DNA of 64,000 nucleotides from Lachnoclostridium sp. Marseille-P6806 (GCF_900625025.1 NZ_LR130579.1:1-64000); one strand, 5' to 3'. Counted from the first letter of the stretch, positions 42,788-52,950 are shown. Notes: a model not told the origin generated them from the sequence alone. Program-made: numbers and translations.

Positions 42788-42938
42788 CGGCGGAGCGGGG
42801 GACAGGAACTTATACGGTAACGGTGATGATGATCTGCGCATAACGCGCCAGTCTGTACTCATCCTCCGACTGCGCCCTCCCGCGCGATCCACGAGCCGCG
42901 TAATGTCCGTCCAGTTATACGCCGAGCGTTCCCCGGCA

Positions 42939-42966
42939 AGGCACGCGCCGTAAAATCCGCGCAGGC
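42939..42966. repeat. 28-bp GC-rich repeat, copy 2
   Basis: It matches 35941-35968 except for one C-to-T change and lies 71 bp before the 30-bp repeat copy 3. The 279-bp gap around it contains no gene that I can support. Confidence 0.7.
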
Positions 42967-43036
42967 GCGTAGTGTGTCGAGCCGCTTCGCGTCTCGTGCC
43001 GTCCCACTACATAACAGCACTTTTCGCTCACAGAGC

Positions 43037-43066
43037 AAATCAGCGCATCAGCGTGATTTTTCACAC
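43037..43066. repeat. Interspersed 30-bp repeat, copy 3
   Basis: It is identical to 36024-36053 and lies immediately next to the manC stop codon at 43067. Confidence 0.8.
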
Positions 43067-44419
43067 TTATGTCCTCTCCGGCGGATTTTCTCCCGCGGCC
43101 GCGCAGAACGAATACGGATATTTCATCTTATCGTTCGCCGCAATTTCCTCCCCGAGCTGCAGCTCGAAGAGCTTGAGCTCCGTATCCGCCGCAATCGTAT
43201 GCCGTTCTCCCGGATGCACCGTGACGACGTCGCCCGCGCCGACACAGCGCTCCGCATCCTCAACGACGATCCGCCCCGTACCGGAAATGACAGTGAGTAT
43301 TTCGGTGCGCTTTTCGTGGCTGTGATAGCTCATGTGAGCGCCCGCATTCAGCGTGTTCATGACCATCACGCTGTCGCTCTCCACATTCACGACGCGGTAT
43401 GTCCCCCAGCTTTTCTCCGCGAACATCACGCGGTCATCGATGTTCTCGACATATTTTCTGATATAGCTGGACTGTCCCTTATCTGAAACCAGTATGCCCT
43501 GCGGGCTTGCCGAAACCACTGCGTTTTTCAGTCCCATGCACAGAATCGGTATGCTGAGCTCGTTGATCACATGCACGTTTTCACAGCCGTCGCCGAGCAC
43601 CGCGTTCCCCAGCACCGGCTCCTCCATGGCCTCCGTCAGCGTATTCCATGTTCCCAGATCTTTCCACTGTCCGGAAAAACGCATCACCGCAATATCCGGC
43701 TCTTTCTCCGCGACCGCGTAGTCAAAGCTGATGCGCTCCAGCGTCTCATAGCGCCGGAACAGATCCTGATAGTCCGTAAAATCAAGGAGCTCATGCGCCT
43801 TTTTGACCATATAGTCCAGCTTGTACGCAAAGACGCCGCCGTTCCAGAGGCCGCCTCTCGCAATATACCGCTCCGCCGTCTCGCGGTCCGGCTTTTCCTT
43901 GAACGACGACACCCGGCTGACCGCCTCCCCCGTTTCCGGAACGATGTAGCCGTACTTCTCGCTGGGATAGGTCGGCTCCATTCCCAGAAGACACAGGTTC
44001 GCCGCGCCCTGCTCCGCGAGGCTCCCCAGACGCTTCAGCGCGCGGAAATACTCCCTGTCCACATACGGGTCACAGGGGCAGACCACCACCGCCTCGTCCC
44101 CGCCGACGCCCCGTACATCACGCAGATACAGGGTCGCCAGCGCGATAGCCGGAAACGTGTCCCTCCGGCAGGGCTCGACGGAGATCCCGACGTTCTCCCC
44201 GAGCTGATTATGGATGACGGAAACCTGCGACTTCGAGGTTGCGATCGACACCGACGCCTCCGGATCCGCCGCCAGAATCTCACGGTACATCTGCTGCACC
44301 ATGGATTCATAGCTGCCGTCCTCCCGCCGGAATATCTTGATGAACTGCTTGCTGCGGATATCATTGGAGAGCGGCCAGAGCCGTTTCCCCGAACCGCCGG
44401 ACAGTAAAATAATGTGCAT
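43067..44419 (-). CDS. manC: Mannose-1-phosphate guanylyltransferase / mannose-6-phosphate isomerase
   Basis: The 450-residue bifunctional-type enzyme has the nucleotidyltransferase signature LLSGGSGKRLWPLS, EPCRRDTFPAI, VVVCPCDPYV and FKEKPDRE. The C-terminal type II isomerase cupin carries MSYHSHEKRTEILTVISGTG and VHPGERHTI. It makes GDP-mannose from mannose-1-phosphate and GTP. The order gmd-fcl-manC on the same strand gives a complete route from mannose phosphate to GDP-L-fucose. The C-terminal ten residues are not conserved. Confidence 0.92.
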   Translation of the reverse strand: MHIILLSGGSGKRLWPLSNDIRSKQFIKIFRREDGSYESMVQQMYREILAADPEASVSIATSKSQVSVIHNQLGENVGISVEPCRRDTFPAIALATLYLRDVRGVGGDEAVVVCPCDPYVDREYFRALKRLGSLAEQGAANLCLLGMEPTYPSEKYGYIVPETGEAVSRVSSFKEKPDRETAERYIARGGLWNGGVFAYKLDYMVKKAHELLDFTDYQDLFRRYETLERISFDYAVAEKEPDIAVMRFSGQWKDLGTWNTLTEAMEEPVLGNAVLGDGCENVHVINELSIPILCMGLKNAVVSASPQGILVSDKGQSSYIRKYVENIDDRVMFAEKSWGTYRVVNVESDSVMVMNTLNAGAHMSYHSHEKRTEILTVISGTGRIVVEDAERCVGAGDVVTVHPGERHTIAADTELKLFELQLGEEIAANDKMKYPYSFCAAAGENPPERT

Positions 44420-44473
44420 CCTCTCCCTCCTCCGAATCCCAAGTCAGCTTTGCGCTCCGCGGGGGCGCTGCAG

Positions 44474-44498
44474 CGTGTAAGGCCGCAGGCCTTACACG
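44474..44498. repeat. Perfect 11-bp inverted repeat between fcl and manC
   Basis: CGTGTAAGGCC and GGCCTTACACG enclose GCA just downstream of the fcl stop. There is no U-run on the minus strand, so it may be a pause site or mRNA-stabilising hairpin rather than a terminator. Confidence 0.6.
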
Positions 44499-44501
44499 CA
44501 C

Positions 44502-45443
44502 TTACCGTTCCGCCCTTGCCGGATTTCGCAGAAAATCCTCATAAGTCAGACGTATTCCGTCCTCCAGCTCCGTGTGATACGTCCATCCGAGCGCCGCCGC
44601 CTTGGAAACATCAAGAAGCTTGCGCGGCGTTCCGTTCGGCCGCGTGCTGTCCCAGAGAATTTTCCCCGTATAGCCCACGATCCCCGCCGTCAGCTCCGTC
44701 AGCTCGCGGATCGTCAGCTCTTTCCCCGTCCCCGCGTTCACCGTCTCGTTCCCGCTGTAATGGTTCATCAGAAACACGCACAGCTCTGCGAGATCGTCGA
44801 CATACAGAAATTCGCGCAGCGGGCTGCCGTCCCCCCAGCAGACCACACTCTCCGCTCCCTGCTCTTTCGCCTCGTGGAAGCGCCGGATCAACGCCGGCAG
44901 CACATGACTGTGCTCCGGATGATAATTGTCGTTCGGCCCGTACAGATTGGTCGGCATGACACTGATATAGTCCGTGCCGTACTGGCGGTTCAGAAACTCA
45001 CAGTATTTGAGCCCGGAAATTTTTGCCAGCGCATAGGCTTCGTTCGTTTTTTCCAGCTCTCCGGTAAGGAGCGCACTCTCTTTCATCGGCTGCGGCGCCA
45101 TCCTCGGATAGATGCACGACGACCCGAGAAACTCCAGCTTCTTCACGCCGTTCTTCCACGCCGCATGGATCACGTTCATTTCAAGGATCATGTTGTCATA
45201 CATGAAGTCTGCCAGCGCCGACTCGTTGGCGGCAATTCCTCCCACCCTTGCCGCCGCAAGAAACACATACTCCGGCTTCTCTGCCGCAAAAAACGCCTCG
45301 ACGGCCTCCTGCCGCGTCAGATCGAGCTCCGCGTGCGTCCGCGTGACGATATTGCCGTAGCCCTGCCTGCCGAGCTCCCGGACGATGGCGGAGCCCACCA
45401 TTCCCCGGTGCCCCGCGACATAAATTTTTGCATCTTTTTCCAT
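44502..45443 (-). CDS. fcl: GDP-L-fucose synthase
   Basis: The 313-residue short-chain dehydrogenase has the NADP-binding [14 protein letters not shown], the catalytic serine in [15 protein letters not shown] and Y-x3-K in YALAKISG, and the substrate motif [20 protein letters not shown]. It epimerises and reduces GDP-4-keto-6-deoxymannose to GDP-L-fucose, a precursor of surface glycans. Its ATG overlaps the gmd stop (TAATG), so the two are translationally coupled. Confidence 0.95.
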   Translation of the reverse strand: MEKDAKIYVAGHRGMVGSAIVRELGRQGYGNIVTRTHAELDLTRQEAVEAFFAAEKPEYVFLAAARVGGIAANESALADFMYDNMILEMNVIHAAWKNGVKKLEFLGSSCIYPRMAPQPMKESALLTGELEKTNEAYALAKISGLKYCEFLNRQYGTDYISVMPTNLYGPNDNYHPEHSHVLPALIRRFHEAKEQGAESVVCWGDGSPLREFLYVDDLAELCVFLMNHYSGNETVNAGTGKELTIRELTELTAGIVGYTGKILWDSTRPNGTPRKLLDVSKAAALGWTYHTELEDGIRLTYEDFLRNPARAER

Positions 45444-46540
45444 TATTTAATCAATCCTTTCTCCAGATACTCCTCCAGATTGGAGCGGACCCGCTCGCTG
45501 GCTCGTTCCAGCGCCACCTTTTGCATATCGGACTCCACCATGAGCCTGACCAGCTCCTCAAAGCTCGTCTTCTGCGGATTCCAGCCAAGCTCGGTGCGCG
45601 CCCTCGTGGGATCGCCGAGGAGATTCACCACGTCGGTCGGACGGTAGAAATCAGGACTCACCTCAATAAGAACCCGGCCCGTCGCCCTGTCATAGCCCTT
45701 TTCCTCCATTCCCTCTCCGCGGAATTCGAGCTCAATCCCGGCGCAGCGGAATGCCAGCTCCGCAAATTCCCGGACGCTGTGCTGCACACCGGTCGCGATG
45801 ACAAAATCCTCCGGCGTTTCATGCTGAAGAATCAGCCACATGCACTCGACATAGTCTTTCGCATAACCCCAGTCCCGGAGACTTGAAAGATTCCCCAGAT
45901 ACAGCCTGTCCTGCTTGCCCTGCGCGATGCGGGCCGCCGCCAGCGTGATCTTCCGGGTCACAAAGGTCTCCCCCCGGCGCTCGGACTCGTGGTTGAAGAG
46001 GATGCCCGAGCAGCAGAACATATGGTAGGCCTCGCGGTATTCCCGGATAATCCAGTAGCCATAAAGCTTGGCGACGGCATACGGGCTGTACGGGTGAAAC
46101 GGCGTTGTCTCGCTCTGCGGAACCTCCTCCACCTTGCCGTAAAGCTCGGACGTGGACGCCTGATAGATGCGGCAGCTCTCCGCCAGTCCGCAGCTCTGCA
46201 CCGCCTCAAGAATACGGAGAACGCCCACCGCGTCGATGCCCGCCGTGTACTCCGGCACATCGAAGCTCACCTGCACATGGCTCTGGGCCGCCAGATTGTA
46301 TATCTCGTCCGGGCGCACTCTCCCGACCACACCGACAAGGCTCGAGGTATCCGACAGATCGGCATAATGAAGATGAAAGTGAGGCCGCCCCTCGAGGTGC
46401 GCGATCCTCTCCCTGAAATCCGTGGAGGAACGGCGGATCGTGCCGTGAACGTCATATCCTTTCTCCAGCAGAAACTCCGCGAGATAGGAGCCGTCCTGCC
46501 CCGTAACCCCGGTGATAAGCGCCCGCTTCATGTCTCCCAT
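45443..46540 (-). CDS. gmd: GDP-mannose 4,6-dehydratase
   Basis: The 365-residue enzyme has [20 protein letters not shown] near the start, RRSSTDF, the catalytic [10 protein letters not shown] and [10 protein letters not shown], and the substrate loop [17 protein letters not shown]. It converts GDP-mannose to GDP-4-keto-6-deoxymannose with bound NADP. Two starts are possible: 46540 with AAGGAG 5 nt upstream, or 46531 (MKRALITG), where the family usually begins. It is the first gene of the GDP-fucose operon. Confidence 0.94.
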   Translation of the reverse strand: MGDMKRALITGVTGQDGSYLAEFLLEKGYDVHGTIRRSSTDFRERIAHLEGRPHFHLHYADLSDTSSLVGVVGRVRPDEIYNLAAQSHVQVSFDVPEYTAGIDAVGVLRILEAVQSCGLAESCRIYQASTSELYGKVEEVPQSETTPFHPYSPYAVAKLYGYWIIREYREAYHMFCCSGILFNHESERRGETFVTRKITLAAARIAQGKQDRLYLGNLSSLRDWGYAKDYVECMWLILQHETPEDFVIATGVQHSVREFAELAFRCAGIELEFRGEGMEEKGYDRATGRVLIEVSPDFYRPTDVVNLLGDPTRARTELGWNPQKTSFEELVRLMVESDMQKVALERASERVRSNLEEYLEKGLIK

Positions 46541-46669
46541 GTTGTCTCCTTATATAAAAGATAGTAATATTATTTTGCAGGTTTCTGCCAAAGTATACCC
46601 CTCAATATATCGGGTTTCAAGAAACTATATTGCGTGATAATAGGATAATATTGCAGAAAGGTTTTCCCC

Positions 46670-47503
46670 ATGAAGTCCTCCTCCGACCGCATCCTCGAGA
46701 CCCCGTCCCCCTACGCCAGAGCGCACTACTATCATGTGCAGGAGATCGGGACGCTTCAAAGCCTTGAGCCGCACGTCAGCCGCAGACAGAATCTCCGGTC
46801 TTTCCTGTTTTTCATTGTTCTCTCAGGCCGCGGCCGGGTTTCCATCGGGCAGACTGCACATGCCATCGCTGCGGGGGACTGCGTCTGGATCGACTGCTCG
46901 GGAGAATATTCCCACGAGAGCAGCGCCGACGATCCGTGGAGTCTCTTCTGGATCCATTACAACGGTCCGGACGCCGCGGCCGCCTACGCAAATTTTCTCG
47001 AGCAGGGGCGCTCGCCGATATTTCACCCCGGAAACCTCCTGCCGTTCACCGATACGCTGGACCGCCTCTTCCGCCTCCACAAGGAAAAGCCGGCCATGAT
47101 GGAGCTTCTTTCTCATAAATATATTACGGACATCGTCACGGCCTGCTGCGTGGAAACGCAGGACGGCGCCTCCGGCGACACGACGGTTTCGGAAAAGCTC
47201 CGCGCCGTTCACGCCTACCTCGAGGAGCACTACGCCGAAAGGCTCGATCTCGACCGTCTCGCCGGGCGGTTTTACCTCAGCAAATATTATCTTTCGCGGG
47301 AATTTCGCAAGCATTACGGCACGCCGCTGTTCCGCGAGCTCTCCGCCATTCGCCTCTCCCACGCGAAATCGCTTCTGCGCTTTTCCGACCGCTCCGTCTC
47401 GGCCATTGCGGCGGACTGCGGCTTTCAGGAGGCCGGTTATTTCATCCGGGTCTTCCGGGAAGCGGAGGGAATGACGCCGCTGGAATACCGGAGAAGATGG
47501 TAG
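46670..47503 (+). CDS. AraC-family transcriptional regulator
   Basis: The 277-residue protein has an N-terminal cupin-type sensor (FLFFIVLSGRGRVSIGQTAH, GDCVWIDCSGEYSHESSADD, WSLFWIHYNGP) and a C-terminal double helix-turn-helix (LDRLAGRFYLSKYYLSREFR, SVSAIAADCGFQEAGYFIRV, MTPLEYRRRW). It should bind a sugar and activate transport or glycosidase genes. It is divergent from the GDP-fucose operon and 1.9 kb before the importer at 49.4 kb, which is a plausible target. Confidence 0.9.
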   Translation: MKSSSDRILETPSPYARAHYYHVQEIGTLQSLEPHVSRRQNLRSFLFFIVLSGRGRVSIGQTAHAIAAGDCVWIDCSGEYSHESSADDPWSLFWIHYNGPDAAAAYANFLEQGRSPIFHPGNLLPFTDTLDRLFRLHKEKPAMMELLSHKYITDIVTACCVETQDGASGDTTVSEKLRAVHAYLEEHYAERLDLDRLAGRFYLSKYYLSREFRKHYGTPLFRELSAIRLSHAKSLLRFSDRSVSAIAADCGFQEAGYFIRVFREAEGMTPLEYRRRW

Positions 47504-47698
47504 CTCCCTCGCGTTCCGGCCGCTCCGTACTGTGCCGGTTCGGCAGGGAGGGCAGTTCCCTGCCGCGGGTGCCTCTCCTCCCTGCGGCGGTTGAGAAAAT
47601 CATCTCCGCGATGTATGATAAGAGGCAGTTTTGAGAACACTGTTGTTTTCTGACCTTTGATATAAGAACTGATAAAAATTCCGTGAGGCTGGACATTC

Positions 47699-48592
47699 AT
47701 GAAAAATATCATTGTGACAGGCTGCGGCGGACAGCTCGGAATCGCCATCAACCGCCTGCTGGGAAATGACCCCTCCTATCATCTCATCAATACCGATATC
47801 GCGGCTTCTCCTTTCGTCTGCGTCGACCGCACGCTCGATATCACAAATGTCGGCGAGGTGCTGGCCTTTGTCCGGGAGATCCGTCCCTTTGCCATCATCA
47901 ACTGCGCCGCCTACACGGCCGTCGATGCCGCGGAAAAAAACGTGGATCTCTGCTGCCGCATCAATGCCATTGGCCCCCGCAATCTCGCCATCGCCGCCTC
48001 CGACACCGGAGCGCGGCTCATTCACATTTCCACCGATTACGTCTTTCCCGGAACCTCTAAGGAGCCGCTGAATGAATTTGCCCCGACCGGTCCCGTGAGC
48101 ATTTACGGATCCACGAAGCTCGCGGGGGAAAACTTCGTGCGCGAGTTCTGCCGCCGCTATTTCATCATCCGCACGGCGTGGCTCTACGGAGAAGGGAAAA
48201 ATTTTGTCCGGACCATGCTGAAGCTTGCGGAAACGCATGACACGCTCACTGTCGTGAACGATCAGTTCGGCTCTCCGACCAGCGCCCGCGAGCTGGCAGA
48301 GGCCATCCGCGTTCTGCTCCCCACTGACAATTACGGGCTCTTTCACGGAACCTGCGAGGGAATGACCTGCTGGTCTGATTTTGCCGCCGAAATCATGAAA
48401 AAAGCCGGGAAGACCACCCGGATCGTCCCGGTCACCACCGAAGAATACATGGCGCTCAATCCCGGCGCCGCGCCCCGCCCCGCGTATTCCATACTCGACA
48501 ACTATATGCTCCGCCTGACGACGGATCACGTATTCGCCGACTGGCACGAGGCGCTGGATCTTTATATGAAAGAATCCGGCTGCGCAAGGTAA
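47699..48592 (+). CDS. rfbD: dTDP-4-dehydrorhamnose reductase-like protein
   Basis: The 297-residue protein has the NAD(P) site VTGCGGQLGIAINRLLGND, the RmlD motif NCAAYTAVDAAEKN, HISTDYVFPGT with the catalytic threonine, and Y-x3-K in SIYGSTKLAGENFV. The enzyme reduces dTDP-4-keto-L-rhamnose in the last step of dTDP-rhamnose synthesis. No rfbA, rfbB or rfbC gene is nearby, so the rest of the pathway must be elsewhere or the substrate may differ. Confidence 0.88.
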   Translation: MKNIIVTGCGGQLGIAINRLLGNDPSYHLINTDIAASPFVCVDRTLDITNVGEVLAFVREIRPFAIINCAAYTAVDAAEKNVDLCCRINAIGPRNLAIAASDTGARLIHISTDYVFPGTSKEPLNEFAPTGPVSIYGSTKLAGENFVREFCRRYFIIRTAWLYGEGKNFVRTMLKLAETHDTLTVVNDQFGSPTSARELAEAIRVLLPTDNYGLFHGTCEGMTCWSDFAAEIMKKAGKTTRIVPVTTEEYMALNPGAAPRPAYSILDNYMLRLTTDHVFADWHEALDLYMKESGCAR

Positions 48593-48629
48593 CGCCGTCT
48601 TTCTTTCATCCTTTCGGACAGGAGACATC

Positions 48630-49094
48630 ATGCCCGGCTACACTCTGACCACTTTGCTCCATAATCCCTTTTTTGTCGCTCCGGCCGCCGGCTGGTGCAT
48701 GGCCCAGCTCCTCAAGGTCGCCATCTACACCGCCATCAACCGGGAATTCCGTACCGACCGCATTTTCGGCAGCGGCGGTATGCCGAGCTCGCACTCCGCG
48801 ACGGTGTGTGCGCTCTGCACCGCCTCCGCCTTTACCCGCGGCTTCGGCAGTTTTGAATTTGCCATCACGTTCTTTCTCGCATTCATTGTCATGTACGACG
48901 CCATGGGCGTCCGGCGCGAAACCGGCGAACAGGCCAAAATCATCAATGAAATGCGCCGCCAGTTCTCCAACATGTACAAGGTTTTCACCGACGCCGATGA
49001 GCTCAAGGAATTTGTCGGCCACTCGCCTCTGCAGGTTCTGTGCGGCGCGGTTCTGGGCATCATCATCGCCAGCCTTGTCTGCTACACCATGTAG
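48630..49094 (+). CDS. Divergent PAP2-family membrane protein (YuiD-like)
   Basis: The 154-residue protein matches the divergent PAP2 family: NPFFVAPAAGWCMAQLLKV, GSGGMPSSHSATVCAL, FFLAFIVMYDAMGVRRETG and FVGHSPLQVLCGAVLGIIIA, with about four membrane segments. It is related to membrane phosphatases acting on lipid pyrophosphates; the exact substrate is unknown. It begins 37 nt after rfbD with AGGAG upstream and may be co-transcribed with it. Confidence 0.88.
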   Translation: MPGYTLTTLLHNPFFVAPAAGWCMAQLLKVAIYTAINREFRTDRIFGSGGMPSSHSATVCALCTASAFTRGFGSFEFAITFFLAFIVMYDAMGVRRETGEQAKIINEMRRQFSNMYKVFTDADELKEFVGHSPLQVLCGAVLGIIIASLVCYTM

Positions 49095-49283
49095 CCGCAG
49101 GCTTCTGCGGTGCGCTCTCATTCCGTCTGTATTCCCCGGCGGCCGCAGTGCCGATGCCCGCGGATACAGACTTTTTTGTCATCTGCATTCGTTTCTTTCC
49201 GTTTTGCTTCCAATTTTCGCCTTGTCTTTTTGTATATTTTGTACAATATTTATTTGATTATGTTTTATTTTATGTGCATTAAG

Positions 49284-49319
49284 GCAACATATGTCAAATT
49301 GAAAGCAATATATGTCAAA
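49284..49319 (+). promoter_or_regulatory. Paired 15-bp direct repeats, candidate AraC-type operator
   Basis: GCAACATATGTCAAA (49284-49298) and GCAATATATGTCAAA (49305-49319) differ at one base and start 21 bp apart, two helical turns, as in AraC-family half-sites. They lie about 90 bp before the importer gene at 49407 in an otherwise gene-free 312-bp gap. Confidence 0.6.
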
Positions 49320-49406
49320 ACTTAAAACGTTTAAGGTGCTTTAATGAGAGTGTCGCAGAAACAAAAGAAACGTGGCCGCGATTTCTGTATCATTATGGAG
49401 GATAAC

Positions 49407-50873
49407 ATGAAAAAGAAAGCATTCGCTGTATTACTGACCGGTGCGATGGCAGCCTCTGTCCTGAGCGCCTGCGGCGGAACAGCTCCCGCACCGGCGGCTG
49501 ATAACGTCGCTTCGGAAACCGGGACTGCCGCTGAGGAGGCTGACGCGGAGACTTCCGCAGAGGAAGAGACCGCAGAAGCGGCTCCTGCATCAGGCGGCGG
49601 CGCCGGCACGATCAATCTCTGGACTTTCACGGATGAAGTTCCGGGCATGGTCGATCATTTCCTCAAGGATCATCCGGACTTCCCTTACAAGGTCAATTCG
49701 ACGATCATCGCGACAACGGACGGCGCATATCAGCCCGCTCTGGATCAGGCCCTGCAGGCCGGCGGCGCAGAGCAGCCCGATATTTACTGCGCCGAGTCCG
49801 CATTTGTTCTGAAATACACCAAGGGCGACATGCAGGATTTTGCGATGCCTTATAAGGATCTCGGCATCGACATCGACGCCAGGGTCAAAGAGGCCGACAT
49901 CGCGCAGTACACCGTCGACATCGGCTCCAATACCGACGGAGAGATCGACGCTCTCGGCTATCAGGCGACCGGCGGCGCATTCATCTATCGCCGCTCTATC
50001 GCCAAGGATGTGTTCGGAACCGACGATCCCGCAGAGATCTCCAAGATCATCGGCGGTGGCTCCGGCTCATGGAACAAGTTCTGGGAGGCTGCAAAGACGC
50101 TTGCGGATTCCGGCGCTGCCATCGTTTCCGGCGACGGCGACATCTGGCATGCGGTGGAGAACAGCTCCGATACCGGCTGGCTGAACGATGCGGGTCAGCT
50201 CCAGATCGATCCCAAGCGCGAGGCATTCCTCGACATCTCCAAGGATCTCACCGACAACGGCTGGTCCAACCAGACGCAGGACTGGCAGGATGCGTGGTTC
50301 GCCGATATGAAGGGCGAGGGCAGCAAGCCGGTATTCGGCTTCTTCGGACCGGCATGGCTGATCAACTACACGCTGGCTCCCAACTGCGGCGGCGAGGCTG
50401 TCGGCGAGGGAACCTACGGCGACTGGGCAGTCTGCGATTCCCCGATCGGCTTCTTCTGGGGCGGCACATGGATCGTCGCCAACAAGAACATGGATACGGC
50501 CAAAATCGATGCGGTTCGTCAGATCATCGAGTGGATCACGCTTGACTGCACCGAGGACGGCCTGCAGTACAAGTGGGCCAACGGCACGCTGAACGGCGAG
50601 GGCGGCACCAAGGATTCCGTCGGCTCCGGCACCGTCATGGCGATGTCCGACGGTTCTCTGGATTTCCTCGGCGGAGAGAATATGTTCGATTACTTCGTCC
50701 CTGCGAACCAGTATGCAAACGGCAAGAACCTCACGCAGTACGACGAGTCCATCAACACCGCATGGAGAGATCAGGTCCGCGCATATGCGGCCGGTGAAAA
50801 GGATCGCGACGCGGCGATTGCAGACTTCAGGCAGGCCGTTGCCGACAACCTCGGCATTGAGGCCGCACAGTAA
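49407..50873 (+). CDS. Sugar-binding lipoprotein of ABC transporter
   Basis: The 488-residue protein has a lipoprotein signal peptide with lipobox LSAC (cysteine 21), an Ala/Glu-rich linker to about residue 65 and a large solute-binding domain (INLWTFTDEVPGMVDHFLKD, PDIYCAESAFVLKYTKGDMQ, GFFGPAWLINYTLAPNCGGE, GFFWGGTWIVANKNMD). The ligand is unknown; the GH3 gene nearby suggests a plant oligosaccharide. GGAGG lies 5 nt before the ATG at 49407. Codon use is highly biased, which suggests strong expression. Confidence 0.92.
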   Translation: MKKKAFAVLLTGAMAASVLSACGGTAPAPAADNVASETGTAAEEADAETSAEEETAEAAPASGGGAGTINLWTFTDEVPGMVDHFLKDHPDFPYKVNSTIIATTDGAYQPALDQALQAGGAEQPDIYCAESAFVLKYTKGDMQDFAMPYKDLGIDIDARVKEADIAQYTVDIGSNTDGEIDALGYQATGGAFIYRRSIAKDVFGTDDPAEISKIIGGGSGSWNKFWEAAKTLADSGAAIVSGDGDIWHAVENSSDTGWLNDAGQLQIDPKREAFLDISKDLTDNGWSNQTQDWQDAWFADMKGEGSKPVFGFFGPAWLINYTLAPNCGGEAVGEGTYGDWAVCDSPIGFFWGGTWIVANKNMDTAKIDAVRQIIEWITLDCTEDGLQYKWANGTLNGEGGTKDSVGSGTVMAMSDGSLDFLGGENMFDYFVPANQYANGKNLTQYDESINTAWRDQVRAYAAGEKDRDAAIADFRQAVADNLGIEAAQ

Positions 50874-51068
50874 GATCGGGTTTTACGGCAAGGGACATCT
50901 GCTCCGCTGCTGATAAAATCTTGTTTCATACCCGGCAGGACAGTCTTTCAGGCTGCCCTGCCGCCTCCTTTGTTCCTGACAACACCGTTCGCTGTATCTG
51001 AACGGCAGACGTTTTCGCAGTTCGGTATGGCAGCGGCCTGCAGAAACCGCTCTGCGCTGGAGAAATAC

Positions 51069-52061
51069 ATGAAAAAGAAAAAAAAGCACAACAGCTATGC
51101 GAAATACGGCTATCTGTTCAGCCTGCCTTTCGTCATCGCCTACTGCATTTTCTCCCTGTATCCGACACTCTACACCGCCGTCATCGGCTTCACGGATCTC
51201 AAGGGCATCGGGAAGACCTCGTTCCGTTTTCTCACGGAGGATCTGTTCCTGAATTTCCGGACGATACTCACCAGTCCCACCTTTCAACTTTCCTTTAAGA
51301 ACACGGTCCTCATGTGGGTGTGCAACTTCATTCCGCAGCTTGCTCTCGCCCTGCTTCTCACCGCATGGTTCACGGACCGGCGCTTCAAGATTCCCGGCGA
51401 GGGCGCTTTCAAGGTTCTGTTCTACATGCCCAATATCATCACGGCAGCCACCATTGCGATCCTTTTCAACGCACTGTTCGGCTACCCGATGGGGCCTGTC
51501 AACGACCTCCTGACCCGCTTCCACATTCTCAGCGAGCCGTATAATTTCCTCATCAAAAAGGATATTGCACGGGGCGTCGTCATCTTCATTCAGACGTGGA
51601 TGTGGTACGGCTATACCATGATTATTCTGATTTCCGGCGTGCTCGGCATCAGCCCGGAGATCTTCGAGGCCGCCGAGGTGGACGGCGCAAACGGCTGGCA
51701 GACATTCTGGCTTGTCACACTGCCGAATATCCGGACCATCCTCCTCTTTACGCTTGTCACAAGTCTGATCGGCGGACTGAATATGTTCGATATCCCCAAG
51801 CTGTTCCTCATGGGAGGGCCGGACAACGCTACAATCACAACCGGCGTGTTCATTTACAATCAGGCGTTCAGCGGCGCATACATGTACAACCGGGCCGCCG
51901 CCACCTCCATGATCATGTTCGCGATCATCGTCGTGCTCTCGGCAGTTCTGTTCTTTGTGCTGCGGGATAAGGATGAAGCGAAGCTGAACCGGGAGATCCG
52001 GAGACAGGTCAGGGAAGAAAAGAAAAGGCGGAGAGCCGCCGGAAAGGAGACGGCAAGATGA
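51069..52061 (+). CDS. Sugar ABC transporter permease (MalF type)
   Basis: The 330-residue protein begins MKKKKKHNSYAKYGYLFSLP and has six membrane segments and an EAA loop with SPEIFEAAEVDGANGWQTFW. It ends in an unusually long Arg/Lys/Glu-rich cytoplasmic tail of about 35 residues. ATG 51069 fits the family start; only a weak AGAAA site precedes it. The gene follows the binding-protein gene by 195 bp, and its stop overlaps the next start by 4 nt (ATGA). Confidence 0.9.
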   Translation: MKKKKKHNSYAKYGYLFSLPFVIAYCIFSLYPTLYTAVIGFTDLKGIGKTSFRFLTEDLFLNFRTILTSPTFQLSFKNTVLMWVCNFIPQLALALLLTAWFTDRRFKIPGEGAFKVLFYMPNIITAATIAILFNALFGYPMGPVNDLLTRFHILSEPYNFLIKKDIARGVVIFIQTWMWYGYTMIILISGVLGISPEIFEAAEVDGANGWQTFWLVTLPNIRTILLFTLVTSLIGGLNMFDIPKLFLMGGPDNATITTGVFIYNQAFSGAYMYNRAAATSMIMFAIIVVLSAVLFFVLRDKDEAKLNREIRRQVREEKKRRRAAGKETAR

Positions 52062-52897
52062 AAAACGCAAATCATTACGGCGCGAAGACTGCTATTTTCA
52101 TTATCTCCGTCCTCCTCGCCATTCTCAGCGTAATGCCCTTTATCATCATGATTGTGAACGCGACGCGCTCCACAACGCAGATTCAGCAGCACGCCGTGTC
52201 GGTCATCCCCTCGGTCTATCTGCTGAAAAATATGAAGATCCTGCTCGGCAAGAGCTTCCATCCCGCCGTGGGCTTCATGAACTCCCTGATCGTCTCGGTG
52301 TTCACCACGGCGCTGGCCACCTATTTCTCCACCATGACCGCCTATTCGCTGGTGGTCTATGAATGGAAGCTCCGCGACTCGTTCTTCCGCTTCATTCTCG
52401 CGGTTATGATGATTCCGGCGCAGATCACGATGATCGGCTTCTACCAGATGGTCTACAAGCTTCACATGACCAACCGGCTGCTGATGCTGATTCTGCCCGC
52501 AATCGCCTCGCCGGCCATGGTCTTCTTCATGCGTCAGTATATGAAGCCGGCGCTCTCCATGGAGATCGTGCAGTCGGCCCGCATCGACGGCGCAAAGGAG
52601 CTCTACACCTTTAACCACATCGCGCTGCCGATCATGAAGCCGGCCATCGCAACGCAGGCCATCTTCACCTTTGTGTCGAGCTGGAACAACCTGTTCACAC
52701 CGCTGGTACTGCTCACGGATCAGAAGCGCTACACGCTGCCGATCATGATTTCACTGCTGCGCGGCGACATTTACAAGACGGAGTACGGCGCGGTATATCT
52801 GGGTCTGACGCTGACGGCCCTCCCGCTGATCATTGTTTACCTGCTCCTGTCGAAGTACATCATCGCCGGCGTCGCTCTGGGCAGCGTCAAGGGCTGA
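52058..52897 (+). CDS. Sugar ABC transporter permease (MalG type)
   Basis: The 279-residue protein has six membrane segments and the EAA loop MEIVQSARIDGAKELYTFNH, ending in the familiar GVALGSVKG. It forms the importer channel with the preceding permease. No ATPase gene is linked, so a general MsmX-like ATPase is expected. Confidence 0.92.
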   Translation: MKNANHYGAKTAIFIISVLLAILSVMPFIIMIVNATRSTTQIQQHAVSVIPSVYLLKNMKILLGKSFHPAVGFMNSLIVSVFTTALATYFSTMTAYSLVVYEWKLRDSFFRFILAVMMIPAQITMIGFYQMVYKLHMTNRLLMLILPAIASPAMVFFMRQYMKPALSMEIVQSARIDGAKELYTFNHIALPIMKPAIATQAIFTFVSSWNNLFTPLVLLTDQKRYTLPIMISLLRGDIYKTEYGAVYLGLTLTALPLIIVYLLLSKYIIAGVALGSVKG

Positions 52898-52950
52898 AGC
52901 GCATGGGCCAGGGCGCATTCGTAATACGTAACTGAACTCGCAGCTGAGGC

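Noticed and set aside
44474-44498. Perfect hairpin as a rho-independent terminator
   Set aside because: No U-run follows on the minus strand, so it was kept only as an inverted repeat.
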